Assembly: GCA_023014485.1 (NCBI GenBank)
Contig: JAJOZX010000924.1
Span: 271,001 to 335,000 of the forward strand
Origin: Bathynomus jamesi
Lineage: Eukaryota > Arthropoda > Malacostraca > Isopoda > Cirolanidae
Direction: 5' to 3'
DNA length: 64,000 nucleotides
Shown here: piece after piece, positions 32,969 to 42,917 of the stretch
How the letters are laid out: each line of letters starts with the position of its first letter
Numbering within the stretch: position 1 is the stretch's first letter
Notes under the pieces: generated by a model
What the model was told of the DNA's origin: nothing
Databases searched by the model: none
What the model saw: only the letters and a program-made list of their open reading frames with translations
Made by a program: the position numbers and the translations under genes

Positions 32969-34060
32969 TTAATCTTCTTTAAATAAGTTTGTAATTCCTG
33001 GCCTTTTTTGTTCGCCTAAGCGTTTAAGTAGGCCAGCATTTGACGAAACTTCACAGAATTGTCCTTGAATGTCATTGAGGCCTGTTTCCTCTTGGTACTG
33101 AAAATCCTCATCCTTTAAATGTTTAGCTATATTGTGTAGAACTACACAAGAAACAATTACATTAGGAATTTTAGAAAGGTCTAGCCTCACTCAAATTGCA
33201 GAATAGGAAATCTAGCCTTAAGTTGCCCAAAGCACCTTTCAATAATCACACACACACACTGCAAAAAATTTCATTATACCGCCTTTGTTCATGTTTCTGC
33301 ATTTCTCCATGGAGTCATTAACCAAGTTCTTAAAGGATAACCATCATCTCCCAACAGTAAAGTTACTAGTGCATCTGTTCATCTCATTATAGATGCGAGA
33401 GTTCTTCAAAATTCTACTATCATGTATGCTTCCTGGCCACTGCACATCAATGCTAGTGAACATTTCATCAGCATCACACGTTGCTTGGACATTAATGCGT
33501 GGAAACTCTTTTCTGTTTATATACTCACCACCATGTTCTTTCATTTTTGGAATATGCACATGAGTACAATCAGTCGCACCAACTGCATAAGGAAATTGAT
33601 ATTTTCTTGACCACTTTTCTTGAGCCACTCTGATTTCAGGCTCAGATTGAGGAAACTTTATCTATAAATCTGCCTTTTGCACAATTTTCTCGATAACATC
33701 CGCAGTAACTTTACTCACTGTACTTTGATAAACTCCCATCTCCTCTCCGATACCATTTTGGTACCCTGGATCTGACATATCTAAGGAATATTTTCATGCG
33801 ATCTTTAGTCGAGAGAGCACCACCATGTTTTCTCGTTTCACCCAAAAAATAGCTTGCCAGCCATTCCACATTCAGTTCACTAAAACGGTACAACTTTTTA
33901 TAATCATCTGCTGAAGTAATTCGTCAATTCTTATAAGTTTTTCTTTTACGAATTTGGAAAAATGCAGCCATAGTAAGACACACAACCTGTTCTTAGCAAC
34001 TTCAAGTACCAACTGAGCTGCCTTGTATTTTTTCAAGCAATTGCTTATGAACTGAAGCAA
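32969..34060 (-). pseudogene. HARBI1-like nuclease
   Basis: DDE_Tnp_4 blocks in order: N-terminal VEWLASYFLGETRKHGGA; ATDCTHVHIPK (first D); GSIHDSRILKNS (second D); LLGDDGYPLRTWLMTP; then IPNVIVSCVVLHNIAK. At least three frameshifts or stops divide these, so it is dead. Confidence 0.82.
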
Positions 34061-34616
34061 ATGCTAGATTTTATTTCATACTAAATGAAGCAAATGCTTA
34101 TACTTTCTAAGCATTTCCTTGAATTTTCAAGCAATTGCTACTAGCAAAAGCAAATTATTTTTTTTATTCATAGTAACAGAAGCAATTGCTTGAAAATTCA
34201 AGCAAAAGCATTTACTTACTTTTATTCAACAAGCTCAATTGTGTCATACCGACATACGTTTTTGTTGGGCCCATTGTCTGATGGAAAAGCTGGGGTCCAG
34301 GGTCAATACTTTGACCTGGTGGGATCCTCAGCATTGATCCCTTCGGTGAAGAATCTTCTCCTCTGGGACTGAGAAAAGTTGCACCATTGCTCACCTCACC
34401 CACCCTGGTGCGTAAGCAGGTTTGAGGGGACCTTTTTATCCTGGGTGATGTCCTGCCAGTGTGTGAGTTTTCCTTAATAGACATTATGTCCCATTCTTGT
34501 TTGTGGAAAGCTACATACAGGTGGGAGGGGTTTCCCCCGCACCCATCCCTTATTTTTAGTTGCCTTTTACGACACGCTGGGACCACGTGGGAAGTATTTT
34601 CAAATCCCCTATACTT

Positions 34617-34711
34617 GTATGAACTCTTAAATGCACTCAAAGATGACTTTTCTCTGCTGTAGTGTAAGAACAAATATTACATTTAAAAGGTTTTTCTCTT
34701 GGTTTATACTC
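34617..34711 (-). pseudogene. isolated C2H2 zinc-finger fragment
   Basis: GAGTATAAACCAAGAGAAAAACC, then a finger FKCNICSYTTAEKS that frameshifts. Flanked on both sides by endonuclease-type LINE copies. Confidence 0.7.
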
Positions 34712-35773
34712 TTTTATGTATTTTTTACAGTTGGAAGTGGGGGCTTCCACCCAAAGCCTCTCTCTTCAACTATGTCTGAACTTGTCCTAGCATTTAAGGA
34801 GGGTGACCATTCCTTTTAATGCCCCTGTTTGGATTTCTATGGCCTGGGGCTGTCCTGGGATTGAGTTCAGGTAAGTTGATAGGTTGTTTTTCATCATACC
34901 TGTTGCCCCAACTATGATGGGGAGAATGGCAGCTTCTTTCAATCTCCATTTTCTGTTTGTCATATATACTGTAAGTGCCTGGTATTTAGTAATTTTCTCC
35001 CTTTCTGCTCTATTAAGGCAATAGTCATTTGGGACACTGACCTGAATAAGTAAGGCACTCCTTTCCCTCTTGTCCAACACTACTATGTCCAGTTTTACTG
35101 CAGAATTGTCTGTAAAAGTGGCCGTTGGAATTATTGTGTCATAGTATATAGTATAATGGTTGTTTCCGGTAATTGGTGCAGGTGTGTGTTCCCATACATT
35201 TTCATTACATCCTAATTCTAATGCTATCATGATCTTCCAGTGAATATATTTACAAATTTTATTGTGTCTGGGTGTATAGTACCCCTCTGCCAGGAGCACC
35301 CTACAGCCTGATATTAGATGGCCAACACTTTCTACCTCAACATAGCAGAATCTATACCTGTCATTATTACTTATTCCAGCCATTTTTTTAAATGCATTTG
35401 TTAAGAGTGCAAGATCTTGGGCACCCATTATTACTCTCCGTCATATTACAGAACTCCTCTCCTTAACCATTCCAGTGATCCTTCTTTGTTGATATAATCC
35501 TTCTGTAATTCCTGATAATATTTTCCAGCTCTTTGATGTTCCCATTCTTCTGCATGCTTGGCCTGTTGTTCCTGGACAAATCTTTTGTGACTTTTCCGAG
35601 CTATTAAGGTGGCTGGTATTCTTTCAGTTTCTACTTCTTCTGTCATATTATTGCCTCCAAAGTGCTGAGCCAGTTTGGTTATAAAAGTATGTTGTGTTAC
35701 CCTTCCCTTGTGTTGTGGTACTCACGGACCAGAGCTATTGTAGGACTACTCAAACTTTTCAGATACTTCCCAA
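34712..35773 (-). mobile_element. endonuclease-type LINE, copy b (3' half)
   Basis: 5'-truncated copy containing the end of the thumb (KYLKSLSSPTIALVREYH), linker and endonuclease, then a 3' end in TAAAA. Its upstream flank is finger linker DNA ending CATACTGGAGA; downstream is GAGTATAAACC. Confidence 0.8.
34787..35646 (-). pseudogene. LINE C-terminal zinc knuckle and restriction-like endonuclease
   Basis: 35446-35646 covers HAEEWEHQRAGKYYQE and EGSLEWLRRGVL; after one break 34787-35428 runs LTNAFKKMAGI, a partial CCHC knuckle (VESVGHLISGC with the first Cys lost), HNKICKYIHWKI and the endonuclease core KLDIVVLDKRERSALLIQVSVPND followed by EKITKYQAL. The family core is (R/K)PD-x12-14-(D/E); here P is L and E is Q, so it is probably inactive. 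This domain nicks the chromosomal target in R2-type elements. Copy c (35944-36370) keeps LIEVSVPND. Confidence 0.82.
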
Positions 35774-35943
35774 TTCTCCAGTATGAATTTTTAAATGACA
35801 TTGAAGACTACTACTGTATGCTGCAGTGTAAGAACAAATATCACATTTAAAAGGTTTTTCTCCAGTATGAACTGTTAAATGCTTTTGAAGACTACTATGT
35901 GCTGCAGTGTAAGAACAAATATCACATTTAAAAGGTTTTTCTC
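35774..35943 (-). pseudogene. two C2H2 zinc fingers between LINE insertions
   Basis: Fingers FKCDICSYTAAHSSLQKHL (one residue short) and FKCDICSYTAAYSSSLQCHL joined by TGEKP. Separated from the main array by LINE copy c. They were probably the next fingers of the same gene. Confidence 0.75.
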
Positions 35944-36370
35944 TTTAATATATTTTTTAGTTAGAAGTGGGGCTTCTACCCGAAGCCAAACACTTCAACT
36001 ATGTCTGAAGTTGTCCTAGCGTTCGTTTAAGGAGGGTGACCATTCCTTTTAATGCCCCTGTTTGGATTTCTATGGCCTGGGGCTGTCCTGGGATTGAGTT
36101 CAGGTAAGTTGATAAGTTGTTTTTCATCATACCTGTTGCCCCAACTATGATGGGGAGAATGGTAGCATCTTTCAATTTCCAGTTTCTCTTCATATCATAT
36201 ATGAGTGCCTGGTATTTTGTAATTTTCTCCCTTTCCGCTCTATTAAGGCCATAATCATTTGGGACACTGACCTCAATAAGTAAGGCACTCCTTTCCCTCT
36301 TGTCCCACACTACTATGTCCGGTTTTACTGCAGAATTATCTATAAAAGTTGCTGTTGGGATTATTGTGTC
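35944..36370 (-). mobile_element. endonuclease-type LINE, copy c (5'-truncated, 427 bp)
   Basis: Contains only the last part of the endonuclease (VWDKRERSALLIEVSVPND, EREKITKYQAL, LPIIVGATGMMKNNLS) and the 3' end. It sits inside one HTGEKP linker: ..CATACTG on one side, GAGAAAAACC on the other. Confidence 0.85.
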
Positions 36371-37446
36371 CAGTATGAACTCTTAAATGCACTTGAAGAC
36401 TACTTTTGCATGCTGCAGTGAAAGAACAAATATCACATTTAAAAGGTTTTTCTCTAGTATGAACTTTTAAATGCACTTGAAGACTACTTTTGCATGCTGC
36501 AGTGTAAGAACAAATATCACATTTAAAAGGTTTTTCTCCAGTATGAACTCTTAAATGCTTTTGAAGACTATTACTGTGTGCTGCAGTGTAAGAACAAATA
36601 TCACATTTAAAAGGTTTTTCTCCAGTATGAACTCTTAAATGCACTTGAAGTCTACTTTTGCATGCTGCAGTGTAAGAACAAATATCACATTTAAAAGGTT
36701 TTTCTCTAGTATGAACTCTTAAATGCACTTGAAGATTACTTTTGCATGCTGCAGTGTAAGAACAAATATCACATTTAAAAGGTTTTTCTCCAGTATGAAC
36801 TGTTAAATGCTTTTGAAGACTATTACTGTGTGCTGCAGTGTAAGAACAAATATCACATTTAAAAGGTTTTTCTCCAGTATGAACTCTTAAATGCACTTGA
36901 AGTCTACTTTTCCATGCTGCAGTGTAAGAACAAATATCACATTTAAAAGGTTTTTCTCTAGTATGAACTCTTAAATGCACTTGAAGTCTACTTTTGCATG
37001 CTGCAGTGTAAGAACAAATATCACATTTAAAAAGTTTTTCTCTAGTATGAACACTTAAATGCAGTTGAAGAATACTTTTGCATGCTGCAGTGTAAAAACA
37101 AATATCACATTTAAAAGGTTTTTCTCCAGTATGAACTGTTAAATGCTTTTGAAGACTATTACTGTGTGCTGCAGTGTAAGAACAAATATCACATTTAAAA
37201 GGTTTTTCTCCAGTATGAACTCTTAAATGCTTTTGAAGACTCTTTCCATGATGCTGTGTAAGAACAAATATCACATTTAAAAGGTTTTTCTCGAGTATGA
37301 ACTGTTAAATGCTTTTGAAGACTATTACTGTGCTGAGGTGTAAGAACAAATATCACATTTAAAAGGTTTCTCTCTTTTTTGGTTTATACTCTCATTCTTT
37401 TCTAAGACTGATTTTGCTGCTATTGTAAATTTATGCTTGGTATGTT
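36371..37446 (-). CDS. C2H2 zinc-finger exon, about 12 fingers, interrupted
   Basis: The exon begins after TCTTCCAG at about 37446 (KHTKHKFTIAAKSVLEK) and enters fingers at FKCDICSYT. Fingers 1 and 2 contain small deletions that shift the frame; the following ten are intact (frame 37274-36371), each 28 residues of the type FKCDICSYTAA-x4-LQ-x-HL-x-VH with TGEKP/TREKP linkers. Finger types repeat as HSNS, CKSx, CKSx, so the array grew by three-finger duplications. It ends where LINE copy c enters, giving a short foreign tail and a stop at 36336. Nuclear DNA binding is expected. The left-edge KIKEE gene may be a paralogue. Frameshifts in fingers 1-2 could be decay or assembly error. Confidence 0.85.
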
Positions 37447-38260
37447 TCTGGAAGAGAGAGAAAATTAATTAATTTATAGAAAACAAAATCAATGTTAAAG
37501 GTTATTCCATGCTGAAGTTTTTAGTCTATACTGAGCACACATACATTATCTTCAGATCCATATCCCACTCTGAATGGAGTCTCTACAACACTTGAGCTTA
37601 GGAATGGAAACATTGAACACATGCAGAGATCCAATGTTACCTTTCATGACAAGGTTGGGATATACCTCTAGTGGTATGTACACCAGGTGATACCAATGCC
37701 TCCATTTATACATCTCACAAACCACTTCCATTCCTGTTTCTCATTAACTTTTGTGCAACATTTATTCACACATTTGGTACTTACATCATTCCACGTTTCT
37801 ACTGTTATTATACACCTTTTTCATGATTCCACCATTATTCATTCTCAATGAAGGTCATATCAACATTGCATACTTATCCTTCCATTCTGCCATCACCTTT
37901 GTTTTCAATCCATTTCATACACATTCACATACATTAGATGCTGTCATCACTAAACAAGCCTTATATATATATATATATATATATATTACACATTATTTAC
38001 ATTCACTTGTTCATCATCTATCTCACTAAGAACTTGCACTACTCTTCTACAGTCTTTTATACCAAACACCAACCAACTTCAGTTTACACAATCAAATCAT
38101 ATGGGCTGACAAACCTCCACTCAACCCTCAAACAAAATTGGTGGTATACCTTTTAGGATATGGCAGGTAAGACCAACATCTCCACATCTTACACACTTCA
38201 TAAAGCATTTTCATTCTTTGTTTCTCTTCTGTCATGCAAATCATCATCATACAATATTGT
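37447..38260. other. probable intron with a duplicated segment
   Basis: Lies upstream of the zinc-finger exon. 37674-37740 and 38156-38225 are related (both carry CATTCTTTGTTTCTC-like ends). (TA)n at 37961-37987. No coding exon recognised. Confidence 0.4.
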
Positions 38261-38268
38261 TTAATATC

Positions 38269-38345
38269 CAATAATGAGGCAGTCAGAACCAGAAAGGCAT
38301 ACTTTTGGTGAGTTTGCTCTTATGGTTCTGACTGCCTCATTATTG
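38269..38345. repeat. perfect 23-bp hairpin
   Basis: 38269-38291 and 38323-38345 are exact inverted copies (AATGAGGCAGTCAGAACC) with a 31-nt loop. Confidence 0.8.
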
Positions 38346-38433
38346 TTTTTGCCTTTTTATCAATAACTTTTTACATATGACCATACAAATGTAGTATATT
38401 CTTGTCTCTTCTCACATTCTCATGCTGTATATA

Positions 38434-38526
38434 CAGGGTGTCCCAGGAGGAAATGTCAAGAAAGAAACACCCAAAGAGTGAAATGGTGCAAAGTAGATTC
38501 TTGACATTTCCTCCTGGGACACCCTG
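38434..38526. mobile_element. 93-bp Tc1/mariner-type MITE
   Basis: Perfect 29-bp inverted ends starting CAGGGTGTCCCAGGAGG, 35-nt loop, flanked by TA on both sides. Confidence 0.82.
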
Positions 38527-38611
38527 TATATATGTACAACATGAGAAGTTGCCCCCCCCAGGGCATTTGATTCCACTCGTATGTAGAAGAATTTTGATAT
38601 TCTGACTAATT

Positions 38612-38686
38612 GGGGACCTTAGTGTAGTGGTTATCATATCCAACTGGCAATTGGATGATCCTGGGTTTGATTCCTGGTTGGTCCCT
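38612..38686 (+). mobile_element. tRNA-Ala-like sequence, SINE head
   Basis: 75 nt foldable as a cloverleaf: acceptor GGGGACC/GGTCCCT, anticodon stem TCCAA/TTGGA with loop CTGGCAA (anticodon GGC), T arm with GTTTGATTCC. A box GTGTAGTGGTTATC. A T-stem mismatch and lack of CCA-like context suggest a SINE head or pseudogene, not a working tRNA. Confidence 0.5.
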
Positions 38687-38929
38687 CATTTTCTCATTTT
38701 CTCTCCTTGTGTGGACACTTCTAAACAAGCATCATTCTTTACATTATATATATATTAATACTATAAACACCCAGGAATGTCAGTCTGTCTGAGATGCTTC
38801 AGGAATGTCAAACTCTAAGTGACATCATAAAACCGCATTCCCATTGGTGGAAAGTGTCATGATGTCATCCGGCTCTACTCTGACTGTCTGGTGGGGATGA
38901 TGTCACAGATTTTCTCACCCTCTTATTGA

Positions 38930-39215
38930 TATTTTCATTAGCTTTAACCAAACTATCATGACTTAACCTAACCAATCATCAAGGGTGTACAATTAACCTA
39001 AAAAAATAAATAAAAAAATAAAAAAAAATTTATTTAACGAAAATATTACGACAACCTAACCAATCATCAATGCCGTAGAGTATAAAGAATCCTCTTCTCT
39101 TAATAAAAATAAATAAATAAAATTTTTTTTATTTTATTATTTATTTTTTTAGGTTAATTATACGCCCTTGACGAATGGTTAGGTTGTCGTGATAGTTTGG
39201 TTAATTTTTGCTACC
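38930..39215. repeat. fold-back repeat related to the CCTAACC family
   Basis: Contains AACCTAACCAATCATCAAGG twice and its inverse once (CTTGACGAATGGTTAGG), separated by A/T-rich DNA. Confidence 0.6.
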
Positions 39216-39247
39216 CGCGACCCGCATGAAGGGCGGGTGTTAGGCTA

Positions 39248-39248
<1 letters not shown>

Positions 39249-39302
<54 letters not shown>
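39249..39302. repeat. (TA)n microsatellite
   Basis: About 27 TA units touching the mariner-derived element. Confidence 0.92.
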
Positions 39303-39305
<3 letters not shown>

Positions 39306-39703
39306 GGTGTCCCGTAAGTCTGGACCCATAGGGAAACATTAATAAAATTACAAAATAGTCCAAAAATTTATTACATAATCTGTTCAAAGTATCCGCCGTT
39401 GTGTCGCACACATAGTTGAAGACGCAATCTCCACTGCGACAGCACTTTGAATCACAGTCGCAGAAATTTCTTGACACCTCCACAATGCATGCTTAAAGGT
39501 GGAAAATGTTCTGAAGTTTGACCTCGTACACTTTGGCTTTCAAGTGGCCCCACAAATAAAAATCCAGCGGAGTAAGATCAGGGCTCCTTGGTGGAAACTC
39601 AACATGTCCTCGTCGTCCAATCCAGTGTTCTGGAAACTGTGTGGTAAGGTAATAAAAATATATATTATAAATCCCTATGGGTCCAGACTTACGGGACACC
39701 CTG
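39303..39703 (-). mobile_element. mariner-derived element, 401 bp
   Basis: Inverted ends CAGGGTGTCCCGTAAGTCTG with TA on both sides. Minus strand encodes WIGRRGHVEFPPRSPDLTPL and DFYLWGHLKAKVY, the C-terminus of a DDD mariner transposase; the rest is deleted. Confidence 0.85.
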
Positions 39704-39709
39704 TACATA

Positions 39710-40140
39710 TATATATATGAGTGGTTTTATGACTCTGATGTTGGAATATCTGTTATGCCAACCCAGCATTTGGTGCCACTAGCTTCAAAAATGACACTAA
39801 AAAATGTTTTGAGATAAGGATATATTTAGGACTTGCTCAAAGCTATTTGGTTTCTTTTTATAAGACCTCCATCCATTTTATTGCTATTGGGACACATTTC
39901 AAAAGAATGGAGCTCTTATGTGAAAAGTATGCTGTCCATTTTGACATATTAAATTATTAAAACATTGTAATAAGTGTTCCTTTCACACAACAGGTCATTA
40001 GCCCCATCCCTGCTAATGACTGGTCCACAACCATCCATGTTGGGGATATATATTATTAAAAAAATAATTTGTGTATTGTACAAAAACAAAATATTGGAAT
40101 TTCTCCACTGACAATTTACGACATATATTAATAGATAAAT
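39710..40140. other. no gene recognised
   Basis: AT-rich spacer without repeats or coding motifs that I can identify. Confidence 0.4.
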
Positions 40141-40149
40141 GCCAGATAA

Positions 40150-42430
40150 TCATCTTTGCTTGGTTCGCATGATGGTAGACTTCTTCATTGGTGAAAAGAA
40201 GACCTTCCAGTGATCTTCAATGACTTTTAGAAGGAACTGCTTCTGCTCTTTGCTGAGTGAGAGAGATGCATTAAACTCTTGGATGAGTACACCACTGTGT
40301 TCTGCAAGGTCATTGATCACTTTCACCAACTGGATAGTAGCCTGGCTCCTCCTGTATGATTCATGGACTGGCCAAAGTGTTGGATCCTCCTCCAAGAAAT
40401 CTTGAGGTAGTTCAAGTATTTCAAAAAACTTCAGAGTTGACATGGTGACAAAATTGTGTAATTCTTTCCCACATACCTGGCCAACTGGGAGATCCGTTTA
40501 GGGGGCTCCTCAGACCCAATTTTATTTTTCAGGGCATTTACCATCTGTTTCTTCTCCTCTGCTGCAACACTGTCATTGAAGAAACTGAAGCCTACCAATG
40601 TTTCCGATAGATACCAAAGATGGCAGCTGAATGCTGTGCTGACAGCTTAGATATATCTCTATCAGCATAGTTAGCTAGTGCACGGAGAAGATTCAGATCG
40701 TTTCTCGGAACTTCTACTGAAGACAGACTCTGAAACCAGTATTTGACATAGATGGCCATGATAAATAGGCTTACTTCCTGGAGGTGGCTCCACACCATAT
40801 CACTGCACAATGGCCTTCTTGATGATCTTTGTTGCTGCTAGAGGGGAAACTCCTTGCAGAAGAGCCACATTTTGATGGCATACATAGCTTGAGCCATCCA
40901 ACAAGCTCAATGTATTGCTCCTGGATATCGGAAATGGATCCTGCATGGAAGGACCTCTCCAAGGAAGATAATCATCAGTTCAAGGAACTTACAGTAGTCA
41001 TCCTATGGCTAAAACTTGGACAGCTGGTCAATAGCAAATGCAATGACCTAATCCTTGTGATAAATGGATATAAGACTGAGGTCTTCTTCATCCACTGCTG
41101 AGGATTATGCTGTCTTATTGTCTTATTGAGGTGAGGCCAGTAGTCCAGGAACTGACCAAAACCCTGAATATTTGGAGATTTGGGGCTGGAGACATCATTT
41201 ACGCTGAAGACCATCTCTAGGAGTATCTCTAAGATGTGATGTTGACATGCCAAATTCAATAAATTCCTCCCAAGCTCAGTTTCCAAATGAACACAAACTC
41301 CTCCCTTTGAACCAGTGTTGGACATGGTGGTGTCAAAGCAGAGCCCCTTCACTCATTCCACATGATGGCACTCCCAATTACTTTTGACTTTCCTGATTTA
41401 AGTTTGGAACTGCCAGCAACTTCTTCACATTTTGTCCGGATACCAGAATCGGGAGATGGTCTACTTTGTCTGGACCAGGACCAGAGTAATCCTCCATGAT
41501 TTTGCCATCCCAATGCAAGATTAGAGGAACTGCTGGGGCAAAGCTTTCCTTCATTTCATGAGCAAAATTCTTATTTTCCATCTGCTCCTTGCAGATAGTG
41601 CTTCGGCTGATCATCAGGTCTTTTACTTTGTGACCAAATTGGCTCATAGATGCTAATGCTGAAAATATATGTGCTGCTTGCCAGTCAGTCACATTAGTCC
41701 AATCTAGTGCAGCTGCCACTTCAGGTGTCACCACACTTACAGTTCCACGAAGTCAAGCTCATTTAGGAGCACATGTTTCTGATGGTGCAAGCGCTTCCTC
41801 CACTTCTGATGAGTTGCTCGATGGAGACAACAAAAGAATTGCAACGTTACTTGTAGCAGCACTTGATGAAGCCTCTTTGCCAGTCCACTTTGAAGCTTCC
41901 GCTCTCCTCACAACACGTTCTTCTTGCAGAGTGAGTTTTCTGTCGACTCCAGCCATTGTGCCCCTCTGTCCTGTCGAGCTTCTAGGAATTGTCTGTCCTC
42001 TTCAATTTTCATCATCTGCATGGCATCCTGGTGGGTGATGTCAAAGAGGTTGTCTAACCCATCTTGAAATGTTGCCTGTTTGGCAAGGTTCGTGGCAGTC
42101 TTTCAGTTGATATTCTTCTTGAGCACTTGCCACTCAGTATGAAGCTTCTTGATGTGTTTGACAACATGTTTAACAGCTTTTGTAGGCACTCAAACTTTCA
42201 TCCAAATTGGAAGCAAGAGATCAGCTATCTTGGATGCACTATCTTTAAGAGTCAATTTTTGCTGATTGTGGAAATGTAATAGAACAGCCAATACTTGATG
42301 GTGAGTTGGGAGCTTCGATGATATAAAGTTTGCCTGAGTAACATCAACCAACTAGATGGCACTGACCACACATGTTGTCATCAACATCATTGCTCCTGAG
42401 AAGTTGAAAGCAGCGCAAATTTGTTAAATA
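40150..42430 (-). pseudogene. X2 family transposase-like gene, degraded
   Basis: Minus-strand frames, in order: SSKLPTHHQVLAVLF and KLTLKDSASKIADLLLPIW; then LDNLFDITHQDAMQMMKIEED; TPEVAAALDWTNVTD; LILHWDGKIMEDYSG (candidate first D), PILVSGQNVKKLLAVP; GLCFDTTMSNTGSKGG (second D), ELGRNLLNLACQHHILEI (C-x2-H and E); then the C-terminal region with DHWKVFFSP. At least six frame breaks. I recall anonymous proteins of this pattern in many invertebrates but cannot name a family. The N-terminal half matches the gene at the right edge (63.25-64 kb). The D..D..CxxH..E order is that of RNase-H-fold transposases such as hAT and MULE. Confidence 0.6.
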
Positions 42431-42797
42431 CCAGTATCACTAATATTGTGTTGCAATTTTTTAATGCTGCAAATGTGATTTTTTTGTTAATTTTTTTTAG
42501 GTTTGATTTTTGTATTTTTTATTTTTATATAAATATTTAGTTGTTTTTTTTTGCTTCAAGATCATCATAATGGGATACTGTAGCTAAATTATATATATAG
42601 TATGAATTTCATTGATTCCTATTTAATATTAATATATTTTATATTCTTAAAATTTCAAATGAGTTGAGCAAGTCCTAAATGTCATTTGATCATAAAAATA
42701 TTCTTGCTTTACAGTTTCTACCCCAACTGACACTAGATGATGAGTTAGCAAAGAAAAAAAATTGGAATAGAATTCTACCTCTGAGATAAAACCACCC

Positions 42798-42802
<5 letters not shown>

Positions 42803-42837
<35 letters not shown>

Positions 42838-42842
42838 TATAT
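42803..42842. repeat. (TA)n microsatellite
   Basis: TA repeats with one interruption. Confidence 0.88.
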
Positions 42843-42917
42843 CCTTCAAGCTCTTCTTCCTCTGAAGATCCATCAGATGAAAACATAACATTGGGCCACA
42901 ATTTTCTCCAAGCCCTC

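Larger units (their letters stand above)
32095..34228 (-). mobile_element. PIF/Harbinger DNA transposon, degraded
   Basis: Inverted ends of the form TGAATAAAA..TAAG.AAAT..T, with AGCAAAAGC repeats inside both. Two genes on opposite strands, the standard Harbinger layout: a HARBI1-like nuclease (minus) and a second protein (plus). The 3-bp target duplication is not clear. Confidence 0.75.
31952..34616 (-). mobile_element. endonuclease-type LINE, copy a' (ends only), split by a Harbinger element
   Basis: The 3' end (31952-32094) shares AAGTGGGGCTTCCACCCGAAGCC with the other copies; the 5' part (34229-34616) has AGCGTGTCGTAAAAGGCAACT, typical of a LINE 5' leader. Coding sequence is missing. Both outer ends abut zinc-finger DNA. 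A Harbinger element (32095-34228) lies in the middle. Confidence 0.55.

Noticed and set aside
34212..34673. 153-codon minus-strand frame as a gene
   Set aside because: It runs through a zinc-finger fragment, a LINE leader and the edge of a Harbinger element, so it is an accident of joining.
35870..37380. CRISPR-like array
   Set aside because: The regular 84-bp period is coding: each unit is one C2H2 finger plus linker.
38612..38686. Functional tRNA-Ala gene
   Set aside because: The T stem has a mismatch, the D arm is poor, and the A/B boxes plus dispersed relatives fit a SINE head better.
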